A DNA stretch of 64,000 nt, taken from assembly GCA_026994195.1 (NCBI GenBank), contig JALWRH010000050.1, positions 1 to 64,000 on the forward strand, in the 5' to 3' direction. Of the stretch, positions 9,829 to 19,453 are shown one piece after another (the stretch's first letter is position 1; each line of letters starts with the position of its first letter). Origin of the DNA: Sedimenticola sp. (GTDB taxonomy: Bacteria > Pseudomonadota > Gammaproteobacteria > Chromatiales > Chromatiaceae). The position numbers and the translations under genes are program-made. The notes below the pieces were generated by a model, which was given only the letters and a program-made list of their open reading frames with translations, was not told where the DNA came from and searched no databases.

Positions 9829-10408
9829 CGTTCATCCAGTTGTTGAAAGGATTGTGGGCCTCATACAGGCCTTTCACGGCCTGCTTGATCTGGTACTTTC
9901 TGCGCGGCGTCTCACCGGCGCAGAATACATCCTCGGCCAGTTCCTGGCGGTAGTTGCCGCTTCTGCCGTTACCCAGGGGGCGCCAGCGGGGCTGTTTTAC
10001 CGGGCGCACAGGCGGTGTGCGTTTCTTGTAGCCCCAGGCATAGAGGATGTACTCCCTGGCGCTGCAGCGGACGCCTTCAAAGCTTGCCGTGTATGCGCCC
10101 TTGTCAGAACGGATCAGCAACCAATAGCGCACCACGAAATCCTTGTCCGAGACATTCAGACTGTTCATGTCCAGGTAGGCGTGAAGATTTTTTGGCAGAG
10201 TGTCGATGGAAACCGGTGTCCAGGCATCGTCAGCAGGCACAGGCGGGACTTCAGTGCGAAACTCTTTCCACTCCTTCACATCAGCCTCGAAATCGTCCTG
10301 ATCCCCGGTAAGTTCTTCATACCGGTCCGTGGGCGCAGCGAGCAGCCCACCGGCACAAAGCAGCAGGGAAATCAGAAACCATTGTTTTATTCCACACACA
10401 GCGCACAC
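9821..10408 (-). CDS. CNP1-like family exported protein
   Basis: The 195-residue protein has a hydrophobic N-terminus (QWFLISLLLCAGGLLAAP) that looks like a signal peptide. It continues with a CNP1-like domain: EVPPVPADDAWTPVSID, VRYWLLIRSDKGAYTASFEGVRCSAREYILYAWG. This family is found in beta- and gammaproteobacteria and has no defined role. The start is uncertain, because GTG at 10408 and GTG at 10399 are both possible and neither has a clear ribosome binding site. It is the first gene of the parE/parC operon, overlapping parE by eight bases. Confidence 0.75.
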   Translation of the reverse strand: MCAVCGIKQWFLISLLLCAGGLLAAPTDRYEELTGDQDDFEADVKEWKEFRTEVPPVPADDAWTPVSIDTLPKNLHAYLDMNSLNVSDKDFVVRYWLLIRSDKGAYTASFEGVRCSAREYILYAWGYKKRTPPVRPVKQPRWRPLGNGRSGNYRQELAEDVFCAGETPRRKYQIKQAVKGLYEAHNPFNNWMNDD

Positions 10409-10651
10409 CGAAAAGGATGGGGTTCAAGGGCGGAAGTTTACAACCCTCGCCCGCGAAAGAACAGAAAGCTTCGCTCAGGGAACCGCTGATTCCGGCATTA
10501 GCAGAGGCTGAATCGGGTGAATTTCCCCGCAATTCGAAACTGCCGGTATCCTCATCACTCTACCCGGGCGGCAGCCAAAATCACAGCCGTCATTGCAGCA
10601 GACCGGCGTCTGGGGTATTTTGCTGCCTGCGAAACCAATAATCGAGCTGCT
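10409..10651. other. Divergent intergenic region (CNP1-like / xseB)
   Basis: This 243-base gap separates the minus-strand topoisomerase IV operon from the plus-strand xseB-ispA pair and must hold promoters in both directions. Only the xseB-side candidate (see separate entry) is convincing. Short ORFs in the track here have no support. Confidence 0.6.
10593..10621 (+). promoter_or_regulatory. Candidate sigma-70 promoter for xseB-ispA
   Basis: TTGCAG (10593-10598) and TATTTT (10616-10621) are separated by 17 bases. Each hexamer matches four of six consensus positions. Transcription would begin about 25 bases before the xseB ATG. Confidence 0.5.
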
Positions 10652-10897
10652 ATGAGCCGAAAAAAACCGGAAAACCTGGATTTTGAAAGCGCCCGGGACG
10701 AACTGCAAGACATCGTGGAGAAACTTGAGCAAGGTGATATATCCCTGGAAGAATCCCTGAAAGCCTTCGAACGCGGTGTAGCCCTGTTCCGCAATTGTCA
10801 GAAACTGCTGTCTGAAGCGGAACAGAAGGTCAGCATACTCAGTGAAAAAAGCATGGATGCAGAGCCCGAAGCCTTCGAGCCCGACCATGCAGACTGA
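10652..10897 (+). CDS. xseB: Exodeoxyribonuclease VII small subunit
   Basis: XseB is the small subunit of exonuclease VII, which degrades single-stranded DNA from both ends. The 81-residue protein has the family pattern: NLDFESARDELQDIVEKLEQGDISLEESLKAFERGVALFRNCQKLLSEAEQKV. The ORF track adds 45 N-terminal residues; the ATG at 10652 gives the normal length of about 80. Its end overlaps the start of ispA by 11 bases, the usual arrangement in gammaproteobacteria. The large subunit gene xseA is not in this window. Confidence 0.95.
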   Translation: MSRKKPENLDFESARDELQDIVEKLEQGDISLEESLKAFERGVALFRNCQKLLSEAEQKVSILSEKSMDAEPEAFEPDHAD

Positions 10898-11783
10898 TAC
10901 CGGTTTCAGCGACTTTTCCAGCCAATGCATTTCCCGGGTGGAACAAGCCCTTGAAAAGCAGCTCCCCTCCACTGCCATAGAGCCCGCCCGATTGCACGAG
11001 GCTATGCGTTACGCCACGTTCAACGGCGGCAAACGGGTGCGGCCCATACTCGTCTACGCCAGCGGCCTGGCCTGCCAAAGCGCTCCGGAGCGACTGGATA
11101 TGGCCGCCTGTGCCGTGGAACTGATCCACAGCTATTCCCTGGTGCATGATGATCTCCCGGCCATGGACAACGATGATCTGCGCCGGGGCAAACCCACCTG
11201 CCACCGGGCCTATGACGAAGCCACCGCCATTCTGGTGGGAGATGCCCTGCAATCCCTGGCCTTTCGCCTCCTGGCGGAGACCCAGGCAGAATTGGCTGCA
11301 GACACGCGCCTGCAGATGGTGAGCCTGCTGGCCACTGCCAGCGGCTCCCGGGGAATGGCCGGCGGCCAGGCCATGGATATCGACGCCGTGGACCGGGATC
11401 TGTCGCTGCCGGAGCTGGAGATCATGCATATTCACAAGACCGGCGCACTGATCCGCGCCAGCGTGCAGCTGGGCGCCCTGGCCGCCGGCGCCGGAGAACA
11501 GCAACTGCGCTTGCTCAGGCGCTATGCCACGGCGGTGGGCCTGGCTTTCCAGGTACAGGACGATATTCTGGATATCACCGGCGACACGGACACTCTGGGT
11601 AAGACCCAGGGCAAGGATGCTGCCGCCAATAAACCGACCTACCCGGGCCTTCTGGGATTGGACGGCGCACGGCAGAAGGCGCAGGAACTGCTGGATGAGG
11701 CTCTGGATGCTCTGGTGGATTTTGGCGCTGAAGCGGATCAACTGCGCCACCTGGCCCGTTATGTGGTGCAGCGCGTCCATTGA
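10887..11783 (+). CDS. ispA: Farnesyl diphosphate synthase (polyprenyl synthetase)
   Basis: IspA condenses IPP with DMAPP/GPP to give farnesyl diphosphate for ubiquinone and undecaprenyl phosphate. The 298-residue protein has the first aspartate-rich motif in LVHDDLPAMDNDDLRRG, the GGKRVRP substrate-binding stretch, and the second aspartate motif QVQDDILDITGDT. The ATG at 10887 inside the end of xseB is chosen because it gives the standard length; the track's start lies 45 bases upstream. In many relatives dxs follows ispA, but here folE2 follows after a 166-base gap. Confidence 0.96.
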   Translation: MQTDTGFSDFSSQCISRVEQALEKQLPSTAIEPARLHEAMRYATFNGGKRVRPILVYASGLACQSAPERLDMAACAVELIHSYSLVHDDLPAMDNDDLRRGKPTCHRAYDEATAILVGDALQSLAFRLLAETQAELAADTRLQMVSLLATASGSRGMAGGQAMDIDAVDRDLSLPELEIMHIHKTGALIRASVQLGALAAGAGEQQLRLLRRYATAVGLAFQVQDDILDITGDTDTLGKTQGKDAAANKPTYPGLLGLDGARQKAQELLDEALDALVDFGAEADQLRHLARYVVQRVH

Positions 11784-11826
11784 TCCCCTGGTTGAAGCCA
11801 GACATTACCCCTTTGAGGCAGCGGTT

Positions 11827-11844
11827 GTCGGGCTGAAGCCCGAC
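11827..11844. repeat. REP-like palindrome
   Basis: GTCGGGCT-GA-AGCCCGAC is a perfect 8-bp inverted repeat with a two-base loop, in the gap between ispA and folE2. It belongs to the same sequence type as the two palindromes between lysS and prfB at 28236-28285 (core GGGCT/AGCCC flanked by CCTA or its complement). Confidence 0.75.
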
Positions 11845-11949
11845 CTACCCATAAATTACATCCTGATGCTGTAGGGTTATTTCAGATTTCCCTTATATGC
11901 CCAACCGGGCTAAAATGAGCGGCTATCATTCGGAACCCATTGTCCATCC

Positions 11950-12750
11950 ATGACCACTCACTGCAGCACATCGACCCCTGAAATCGAGGACGTACAGGGC
12001 AGCGCCGATACCCGGCAGATTGCCATCGACCGCGTCGGCATCAAGGACATCCGCCATCCCGTGCGGGTGAAAGACCGCAGCGAGGGCGAGCAGCACACCA
12101 TTGCCAATTTCAACATGTACGTGTTCCTGCCCCATAACTTCAAGGGCACACACATGTCCCGCTTCGTGGCCATACTCAACAACCACGAGCGCGAGATTTC
12201 CATCAGTTCCTTTGAGGACATGCTCATGGAAATGGTGGAACGGCTGGAATCCGAGTCAGGCCATATTGAAATGACCTTCCCGTTCTTTGTCAACAAGACG
12301 GCCCCTGTATCCGGCGTACAGAGCCTCATGGACTACGACGTGACCCTCATTGGCGAAGTGGAAAACGGCAAGCCCAGCATCTTCACCAAAGTGGTGGTGC
12401 CAGTCACCAGCCTGTGCCCCTGTTCCAAGTCCATCTCCGATCGCGGCGCGCACAATCAGCGTTCCCATGTCACGGTGACCGTGAGCACTACGGATTTCAT
12501 GTGGATCGAAGAGATCATAGAACTCGTGGAAAGCGAGGCATCCAGCGAACTCTACAGCCTGCTCAAGCGGCCTGATGAGAAATTCATCACCGAGCGCGCC
12601 TATGACAACCCCAAGTTCGTGGAAGACGTGGTGCGTGACGTGGCAGGCCGGCTCAACGCCGATTCCCGCATTGCCTCCTATGTGGTGGAAGCCGAGAATT
12701 TCGAATCCATCCACAACCACTCTGCCTACGCGCGCATCGAAAAACCCTGA
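11950..12750 (+). CDS. folE2: GTP cyclohydrolase FolE2 (type IB)
   Basis: FolE2 converts GTP to dihydroneopterin triphosphate, the first step of folate synthesis and also the entry to queuosine. The 266-residue protein carries the type IB signature around [22 protein letters not shown], with Cys156 and Cys158, and is unrelated in sequence to the common FolE. The length is typical. The N-terminal 20 residues are variable. The gene stands alone, converging directly on the M1 peptidase gene with no gap. A queF gene for the queuosine branch lies 6.3 kb away. Confidence 0.95.
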   Translation: MTTHCSTSTPEIEDVQGSADTRQIAIDRVGIKDIRHPVRVKDRSEGEQHTIANFNMYVFLPHNFKGTHMSRFVAILNNHEREISISSFEDMLMEMVERLESESGHIEMTFPFFVNKTAPVSGVQSLMDYDVTLIGEVENGKPSIFTKVVVPVTSLCPCSKSISDRGAHNQRSHVTVTVSTTDFMWIEEIIELVESEASSELYSLLKRPDEKFITERAYDNPKFVEDVVRDVAGRLNADSRIASYVVEAENFESIHNHSAYARIEKP

Positions 12751-15348
12751 CTACACCGGCCCCCCGGACACACCGCCTGCCCCGGCGTCCTTTCGAATTC
12801 GCATGGCTCTGGCCAGGGAATCGCGGGCTTCAAGCAGCAGTCTGCGCAGAAAACCCGGCTCCCCGGCTTTCTCCCTGAGCAGCTGGTCGGTGGCATCGAG
12901 CACATCTTGATCCAGGTACAGGCGCGGGTAGGCGAACCGAATGAAACGCCGGGCGAACAAAGGATCGCGCTTGCTCACTACTTTTGGAAGCTCCTGGAAA
13001 TAGCGTTTGGCCCAGGGCCGCGTCAGAGCCAGGCTGGAACGCTGGTAGAACACTTCCAGGGCGGCACGCACATGGGTCAGGGGAAGATCCTCATCCTCCA
13101 GCAGACGCTTCCAGATCCGTGCTTTTAACGCAGGATCCGGTCTGGCGGCCTGGGCGGCAAACAGCTGCCTGCTGCCCCTCTCGCCCGGATCGCGCTGGGC
13201 TTCCCGGGATAACAGGTTTTCGATGTCCTCCGCCCCCAGGCCCGCCAGGCGCACCAGGATCTGCCAGCGCCGGTCCTGGCTCAGCTCCAGCCCCGGAACC
13301 ACCACCCTGCCATCCAACAGGTCATGCAGGCGCTGGGCCGCCCCGGTCGTCTCCGCTGCGCGAAGCAGGTGTTCGAACCAGGCCGCCTGCAGGTCAGAAC
13401 CCGGCCTCAGGGACAGCAACTGCTGCCAGGCCGTCTCGTGCAGCCGTCTGGCACTGGAGCGCCATTCTTCTTCGCTCAGGTACTGACTGAAAAGCGTATC
13501 CAGTTTCCAGCGGAAGGATTTGACCAGGCTGGCGTCGGTTTCCCTGGGAAGTTTGTCCAGGAGAATATCCATGTAGGCTGCGGGAGACAGGCGCCCATCC
13601 CTGACCATGAACCACAGGGTATTCCAGACATTGACACGGATATCCCCCGGCAACTGCTCCAGGTGCGCCCTGGCCCACGCCAGGCTGCGTTCATCCAGAT
13701 ACACCTTGGCATAGGCATGATCACCCTGGTTGGGGAAAATGAAGTCTGGCGCGGGCAGGCCCTCCAGGGTCCCGATCCGGGAATGCTCCCCGCGAATCGC
13801 GGCAGTAACGCGCTTTCCCGGAACGCCCTGGGAATAAAAGGCGATCTGCAGCCGGTGCGGACGCAACACCCCATCTCCATTGCCTCTGCCCTGCACCAGC
13901 TCGAAGCGCGTAATGATTCCCTCCGCGTTGGTATCGTAGTCCACTTCCAAAGTATTGATGCCCGAAGTCTGCAGCCACAGGCGGGTCCAGGCCTGCAGAT
14001 CCTTCCCGGAGGAGCGGGCGATGGCACGGATAAAATCCCTGCGTTCGGCATTCTTCCAGGCATGGTGCTTAAGATAAGCGGAAACACCTTTCCTGAAGCT
14101 GTCCTCTCCCACGAAGAACGCCAGCTGTTTGAGCACGGATGCGCCTTTTCCGTAGGTGATGCCGTCGAAGTTGTCGAAGGTGGAGAGCGTGTCCGCCACC
14201 GGGGTTTCAATGGGATGAGTGGTGGGCAGTTGATCCTGCCAGTAAGCCCAGACCTTCATGCGGCTGGAAAAATTCTGCCAGGCCTTTTTATCCGCCGTGG
14301 CCTGCACCTGGGCCAGGTAGGACGTATAGGTGGCAAAGCTTTCATTCAGCCACAGGTCATTCCACCAGCGCATGGTGACCAGATCGCCAAACCACATATG
14401 CGCCATTTCGTGCAGCAGGGTATTGGCGCGCCTGTTCAGGCTGGATGGCTGGGGTTTCTCCCGAAACAGGTAGGCATCTTCATTCACCACCACGGCTGCC
14501 ACATTTTCCATGGCCCCGGCATTGAAATGAGGCACCATGATCTGATCGTATTTTTCGAAGGGGTAAGGAATGCCGAAGTAGGCCTCATAGAAATCCATGC
14601 CCTGGCGGGTCACTGTAAAAATGTTCTCCACGTCAGCATAGCGGGCCATGGACTGGGTGGTGAATACCCGGCTGGGCAGCTTTGCCCGGGCATCTTCGAA
14701 AACCGCAAAAGGACCACCCACCAGTGCAAACAGATAAGTGGAGAAACGCGGGCTGCGCTTGAACACATGCCGCGACCTCTCGCCGGCCCGGGTGATGGTG
14801 GCCAGGGTGTTGCTCACGATCTGCCAGTCCCTGGGCGCCATCACCGTCAGTTCAAAACTGGCCTTCAGATCCGGCTGGTCGAAACAGGGAAAAAGGCGAT
14901 TGGCGCGAAAAGGTTCAAAGTGGGAAAAGAAGTAGGCTTTGTGATCCTCCGGATCGACAAAGCGGTGCAGGCCGCTGCCGTTGGTATCAAAGCGGTTCTC
15001 GTATTCCAGGATTACCCGGTTGCGCCCGGGTTTTAGCATTTCCGGCGCCAGCTGTACGCGAAAGTCCCTGATGGCCGCCTGGGGCATGTCCCTGCCATTG
15101 ATGACGACGGATTTCAGACTGTCGCCCTGAAAATCCAGAAACAGGGAACGGGGCCTGGCGCGTAGATCAAAAGAAACCTGCGTCCGACCACTGTATTGGC
15201 TGCTGCCGGCCGTGAACTCGAAATACAGCTTGTAGTCCACGGCCGATATCTGGCGGCTGCGGGCCTGCGCTTCATCCTGAGTCAGATTCGGCGTGGCGCC
15301 AAACGCCAGGCTGGCCAAACCCAGGAACAAAGCGATGAAGCGGAGCAT
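12751..15348 (-). CDS. M1 family metallopeptidase (aminopeptidase N-like), exported
   Basis: This zinc aminopeptidase has the family motif GAMENVAAVVVNEDAYLF (about residue 280), the zinc site HEMAHMWFGDLVT with the distal Glu in WLNESFATY, and a long C-terminal ERAP1-like helical domain. A signal peptide (MLRFIALFLGLASLAFGA) suggests a periplasmic enzyme, unlike cytosolic PepN. The ATG at 15348 begins right at that signal peptide. A GTG at 15369 that overlaps the smc stop (GTGA) is an alternative and would add seven residues. It lies directly downstream of smc, where zipA often sits in gammaproteobacteria. Confidence 0.9.
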   Translation of the reverse strand: MLRFIALFLGLASLAFGATPNLTQDEAQARSRQISAVDYKLYFEFTAGSSQYSGRTQVSFDLRARPRSLFLDFQGDSLKSVVINGRDMPQAAIRDFRVQLAPEMLKPGRNRVILEYENRFDTNGSGLHRFVDPEDHKAYFFSHFEPFRANRLFPCFDQPDLKASFELTVMAPRDWQIVSNTLATITRAGERSRHVFKRSPRFSTYLFALVGGPFAVFEDARAKLPSRVFTTQSMARYADVENIFTVTRQGMDFYEAYFGIPYPFEKYDQIMVPHFNAGAMENVAAVVVNEDAYLFREKPQPSSLNRRANTLLHEMAHMWFGDLVTMRWWNDLWLNESFATYTSYLAQVQATADKKAWQNFSSRMKVWAYWQDQLPTTHPIETPVADTLSTFDNFDGITYGKGASVLKQLAFFVGEDSFRKGVSAYLKHHAWKNAERRDFIRAIARSSGKDLQAWTRLWLQTSGINTLEVDYDTNAEGIITRFELVQGRGNGDGVLRPHRLQIAFYSQGVPGKRVTAAIRGEHSRIGTLEGLPAPDFIFPNQGDHAYAKVYLDERSLAWARAHLEQLPGDIRVNVWNTLWFMVRDGRLSPAAYMDILLDKLPRETDASLVKSFRWKLDTLFSQYLSEEEWRSSARRLHETAWQQLLSLRPGSDLQAAWFEHLLRAAETTGAAQRLHDLLDGRVVVPGLELSQDRRWQILVRLAGLGAEDIENLLSREAQRDPGERGSRQLFAAQAARPDPALKARIWKRLLEDEDLPLTHVRAALEVFYQRSSLALTRPWAKRYFQELPKVVSKRDPLFARRFIRFAYPRLYLDQDVLDATDQLLREKAGEPGFLRRLLLEARDSLARAMRIRKDAGAGGVSGGPV

Positions 15349-15365
15349 GATACGAGCCGCTGCCG

Positions 15366-18300
15366 TCACATGGCCGCCATCTGTGCGGCTTCCTCCACAT
15401 CCACGGACACCAGGCGGGAGACCCCGGGCTCGTTCATGGTCACGCCCAGCAACTGGTTGGAGATGGCCATGGTCACCTTGTTGTGGGTGATGAAGATGAA
15501 CTGCACGGTATCGGACATTTCCTTCACCAGTTCGCAGAAGCGTCCCACGTTGGCATCGTCCAGGGGCGCGTCCACCTCATCCAGCATGCAGAAAGGCGCG
15601 GGATTGAGCTGGAAGATGGAAAACACCAGGGCCACGGCGGACAGAGCCTTTTCACCGCCAGACAGGAGATGAATGCTGGAATTGCGCTTGCCCGGCGGCC
15701 GCGCCATGATCGCCACGCCAGCATCCAGGGGATCTTCGCCCACCATTTCCAGGTAGGCATGGCCACCGCCGAACAGCTTGGGAAACATGGCCTTGAGACC
15801 ACTGTTGACCTTGTCGAAGGTTTCCTTGAAACGGGTGCGGGTCTCACGGTCGATCTTGCGTATGGCCTCTTCCAGGGTTTCCAGGGACTTAGTTACATCT
15901 GCGTGCTGGGCATCAATGTATTCCATACGCTCTTTCTGCTCGCGGAATTCATCAATGGCCGCCAGGTTGATGGCGCCCAGGCGCTGGATACGCCGGGCCA
16001 GAACCTCGGAACGCTCCTTCCATTCGGCAATGCTGGCATTTTCATCCAAGCCCTGTTCCAGCTCTGAGCGGGACTTGCCCGTCTGCTGCAACTGTTCTTC
16101 CAGAGTGGTGATACGCACCACGATCTCCTGGCGGGACAGGTTCGCCTGGTTGAGCTTTTCACGCTGTTCCTGCACCTGCTGCTCGGCCAAATGGCGTTCC
16201 TTGTCGAGTTCCCGCAGACGATGATCGATGGACTCCAGCTGATTGCGCGCCCCTTTGAGTTCGGTTTCCACCTGCACGCGTTTCTGCAGCAGGTTTTCCA
16301 GTTCCTGCTGCTGCGCCTGGAGGGGCTCACTGCCCTGCTCCAACTGTTCGCTGAGAATCTGGCAGCGTTCCTCGTACTGGGCGAGTTGCTGGGCGGCGCG
16401 TTCTATGCCATCGCGCAGGGACTGCTCAGAGCTGCGCATGGACTCCACGCGCAAGGCGATCTGGTGCGCTTCGCTGCGGGCCTGGCGGGCGGCTTCCCGG
16501 GCATCCGCCAGCTCTTTTTGCAGCCGTTCGCGGCGGGCCGCCAGCTGTTCGCGCTGCACGCTGAAAATCTCCATCTGTTCCAGAGCACGGTGCAGACGCT
16601 GACGGGCCTGCTCCATGTTTTCCTTGTCCTGTTCCAGCTGGGTGCGGATCTCTTCCATGTCCTGAGCCAGGCCTTCCATGCGCTGCCGGATATGGTCGGC
16701 GCGGGCGCGCTTGCCACTGAGCTGGGCCTGGATGGCCGCCACCTCTTTGTTGGCCTGCTCGATACCCCGCTGTTGTTCAGCGCGGCGCTGTTCCTGCTCT
16801 GCCAGGCGCCTGCGGTCATCGGCCAGCTGCTGGTTGAGCTGCTCCACCCGGGGTTCCAGTTCCTCCACCCGGGCGGCCAGTTCGCGGATCTCCTGTTCCC
16901 GCGCCAGGATGCCGGCGCTGGCGTCCCCGCGCTCCAGGCGCAGCCATCCCCTGCCCAGGCACACGCCTTCAGGCGTCACCAGCATTTCACCGGCAGACAG
17001 GCTGTCGCGCTGATGCAGAGCGCTGTCCAGGTCATCGGCCAGGCGCACCCGGCTCAACAGCAGGCGCAGGGCATCCGGCCCCCGAACCACAGCCGCCAGG
17101 CTGCCCTGGGTGTCGTCCACACTTAGCGCGGCAGTTTCCACCAGGTTGAGGTGACCGGACTCCAGGCCCGCCAGCCGCGGCGACAGGGTTTCCAGGTTCT
17201 CCACCAGCAATCCCTGCAGCTGATCCGCGAGCACCGCCTCCACCGCCTGCTGCCAGCGGGGTTCCACCTGCAGCTGTTCGAGTATGCGCGGGGCATTCTT
17301 CAGCCCTGTCTCGTCCAGCCAGGCGGAAAAGACTTCGTCATCATCCCCCATGGCGGCCTGCTGCAGGGTGCGCAGGGATGCCAGCCGGCCCCGGGCCGTT
17401 TCAAGCTCGCTGCGGGCGCTGGCCAGGGACTGCTGCTGCTCCTCCAGGCGGGCGCGGGTCTCCTCGATACTCAGATTGACTTCTTCCGCGCCTTCACGGA
17501 GTTCTTCCAGAAGCGCCGCCTTCTCCGCCTCCTGGGATTCCAGTTCACTGATCTCCGCCTGAAGCTTGAGATCCGCCAGCTTGTGATGCTCGTCCTCCAG
17601 GCGCGCCAGGCGGGTCTTGAGCTGTGTTTCCTGCTGCTCCAGCTGATTGATGAGGGCGCGCTCCACCTGGGCAGTCTGGGCAGGTTCCGTGGCAGTAGCA
17701 TTGAAACTGTCCCACTCTTCCTGCCAGGTCTGCATGGTCTGTTCCGCATCCGCCTCGCGGTCGGCCAGTTCCGTGGCCCGGGCGCGGGCCAGTTCCAGTT
17801 CCGGCTGATCCTGCATCAGGGACTGGGCCATCTCCTGGAGTTTGCCTTCATCCTGGGAACGGTGTGCGCGGGCTTCTTCAAGGGCCTGGCGGGCGCGCAG
17901 CAATTCCGCCTCGTTGCGCTGACGGGACTCCCGGGCATACTGAATGGCTTCCTCGATGCGGGCAATATCAGCGCCGGCGGCATAGAAACGCCCTTGCACT
18001 TCATTGAAGACCTCGTTGGCCTCATTGTGCGCTTCACGCTGGGCTTCAATCTCGCTTTCCACCCGGCGCTGATTGGCCAGGGCTTTTTCAAAGCGATTCT
18101 TCTCCTCGGCAATGCGCCGGTCCTTGCGCGCCTGTTCCTCCTCCATATCACGCAGGCGCAACAGCAGCAGTTCAGCATTCACCTGGCGTTCTTCGGCCTT
18201 GAAGGTCTTGTACTTCTCGGCGGTGGCCGCCTGGCGTTCCAGATGACGAAGCTGCTTTTCGATTTCGTCGCGCAGATCCGTGAGACGTTCCAGGTTGTCC

Positions 18301-18863
18301 CGGGTGTGGCGAATGCGGTTTTCCGTCTCCCGGCGCCGTTCCTTGTACTTGGAGATTCCCGCGGCCTCTTCCAGATAGACGCGCAACTCCTCTGGCCGGG
18401 ACTCGATAATGCGCGAAATCATGCCCTGCTCGATGATGGCGTAACTACGGGGACCCAGGCCGGTACCCAGGAACAGATCGGTGATGTCCCTGCGGCGGCA
18501 GCGCACGCCATTGAGGAAATAGGTGGACTGCCCCTCCCGGGTCACCTGGCGGCGCACGGAAATGGTGCTGTACTGGGCGTATTGCCCGCCGGCCTTGCCA
18601 TCACTGTTGTCGAACACCAGCTCGACACTGGCCACGCCTACGGGTTTGCGCGCGCTGGAACCATTGAAGATGACATCGGCCATGGATTCCCCCCGCAGCA
18701 TCTTGGCGGAGCTTTCCCCCATGACCCAGCGCACGGCGTCGATGACATTGGATTTGCCACAGCCATTGGGCCCCACAACCCCCACCAGGGAACTGGGAAA
18801 GGGAACATTGGTGGGATCAACAAAGGACTTGAATCCGGCGAGTTTGATTTTTTCCAGACGCAT
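15366..18863 (-). CDS. smc: Chromosome partition protein Smc
   Basis: SMC ATPases form long antiparallel coiled coils that compact and segregate the chromosome with ScpA and ScpB. The 1165-residue protein has the N-terminal head with Walker [10 protein letters not shown] (about 32-40) and two very long Gln/Glu/Arg-rich coiled coils flanking a hinge (about 500-650). The C-terminal head has the signature [19 protein letters not shown] and Walker [16 protein letters not shown]. The ATG at 18863 ([18 protein letters not shown]) is preferred over the TTG nine bases upstream. Many gammaproteobacteria use MukB instead; this organism has true Smc. Confidence 0.97.
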   Translation of the reverse strand: MRLEKIKLAGFKSFVDPTNVPFPSSLVGVVGPNGCGKSNVIDAVRWVMGESSAKMLRGESMADVIFNGSSARKPVGVASVELVFDNSDGKAGGQYAQYSTISVRRQVTREGQSTYFLNGVRCRRRDITDLFLGTGLGPRSYAIIEQGMISRIIESRPEELRVYLEEAAGISKYKERRRETENRIRHTRDNLERLTDLRDEIEKQLRHLERQAATAEKYKTFKAEERQVNAELLLLRLRDMEEEQARKDRRIAEEKNRFEKALANQRRVESEIEAQREAHNEANEVFNEVQGRFYAAGADIARIEEAIQYARESRQRNEAELLRARQALEEARAHRSQDEGKLQEMAQSLMQDQPELELARARATELADREADAEQTMQTWQEEWDSFNATATEPAQTAQVERALINQLEQQETQLKTRLARLEDEHHKLADLKLQAEISELESQEAEKAALLEELREGAEEVNLSIEETRARLEEQQQSLASARSELETARGRLASLRTLQQAAMGDDDEVFSAWLDETGLKNAPRILEQLQVEPRWQQAVEAVLADQLQGLLVENLETLSPRLAGLESGHLNLVETAALSVDDTQGSLAAVVRGPDALRLLLSRVRLADDLDSALHQRDSLSAGEMLVTPEGVCLGRGWLRLERGDASAGILAREQEIRELAARVEELEPRVEQLNQQLADDRRRLAEQEQRRAEQQRGIEQANKEVAAIQAQLSGKRARADHIRQRMEGLAQDMEEIRTQLEQDKENMEQARQRLHRALEQMEIFSVQREQLAARRERLQKELADAREAARQARSEAHQIALRVESMRSSEQSLRDGIERAAQQLAQYEERCQILSEQLEQGSEPLQAQQQELENLLQKRVQVETELKGARNQLESIDHRLRELDKERHLAEQQVQEQREKLNQANLSRQEIVVRITTLEEQLQQTGKSRSELEQGLDENASIAEWKERSEVLARRIQRLGAINLAAIDEFREQKERMEYIDAQHADVTKSLETLEEAIRKIDRETRTRFKETFDKVNSGLKAMFPKLFGGGHAYLEMVGEDPLDAGVAIMARPPGKRNSSIHLLSGGEKALSAVALVFSIFQLNPAPFCMLDEVDAPLDDANVGRFCELVKEMSDTVQFIFITHNKVTMAISNQLLGVTMNEPGVSRLVSVDVEEAAQMAAM

Positions 18864-19063
18864 GGGGCGCAAAGATACAGGAACAAGGGGGGGTGAGACA
18901 AGCAGAATCTATATTGATTATTTACTTTATATATTTCTTTTATCTTATTATTATTTATCGTTTTATTGTCTTTTTCCGCCTCCCCAATAAAGACAAACCA
19001 GCTTCCCGCACGGCGCCTGTCCTCCGGTATAATCGACCCATCATTTTTTTCAGGAGGCGCCTC
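18864..19063. other. AT-rich divergent intergenic region (smc / queF)
   Basis: The first half (about 18900-18980) is strikingly AT-rich, with runs such as tatttactttatatattt, in an otherwise GC-rich window. It lies between the divergent smc and queF starts and should contain both promoters. No riboswitch fold was recognised. Confidence 0.6.
19028..19033 (+). promoter_or_regulatory. Perfect -10 hexamer for queF
   Basis: TATAAT is 36 bases before the queF ATG, with a strong ribosome binding site (AGGAGG at 19052) in between. No good -35 sits at 16-18 bases; TTCCCG at 19 bases is weak. Confidence 0.5.
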
Positions 19064-19453
19064 ATGCCCAGCCAGCCCAGCAAAGAACTGGAAACCTTCG
19101 ACAATCCCCAGCCAGCGCGGGACTACAGCATTCGCATCCGCATTCCGGAATTCACCTGCCTGTGTCCGAAAACCGGGCAGCCGGATTTCGCCGAACTTCA
19201 TCTGGAATATGTGCCCAGGCACCTGTGCGTGGAGCTCAAGGCCCTGAAGATGTACGTCTGGTCTTTCCGCGATGAGGGGGCTTTTCATGAAGCTGTCACC
19301 AACCGGATACTCGAAGACCTGGTAGCCGTTACGCAGCCGAAATTCATGCGCCTGACGGCGGACTTCAATGTTCGCGGCGGCATCTACACCACGGTGGTGG
19401 CCGAGCATCGTGATCCGGAATGGCAGCCACCGGTACCCGTGACGCTGCCCTGA
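19064..19453 (+). CDS. queF: NADPH-dependent 7-cyano-7-deazaguanine reductase (type I)
   Basis: QueF reduces preQ0 to preQ1 in queuosine synthesis. The 129-residue length identifies the short, single-domain (YkvM-like) form rather than the long E. coli type. Visible motifs are [16 protein letters not shown], with the Cys that attacks the nitrile, and [21 protein letters not shown], the QueF signature. The ATG at 19064 follows AGGAGG at ideal spacing; the track start 171 bases upstream lies in the AT-rich promoter region. The downstream kinase gene overlaps or abuts its end. Confidence 0.96.
   Translation: MPSQPSKELETFDNPQPARDYSIRIRIPEFTCLCPKTGQPDFAELHLEYVPRHLCVELKALKMYVWSFRDEGAFHEAVTNRILEDLVAVTQPKFMRLTADFNVRGGIYTTVVAEHRDPEWQPPVPVTLP

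Noticed and set aside
13324-15036. 570-residue plus-strand ORF
   Set aside because: Antisense to the M1 peptidase, no domain.
17151-18896. 581-residue plus-strand ORF
   Set aside because: Antisense to the Smc coiled coil; its Leu/Phe/Gln-rich composition is the reverse of Glu/Lys/Gln codons.
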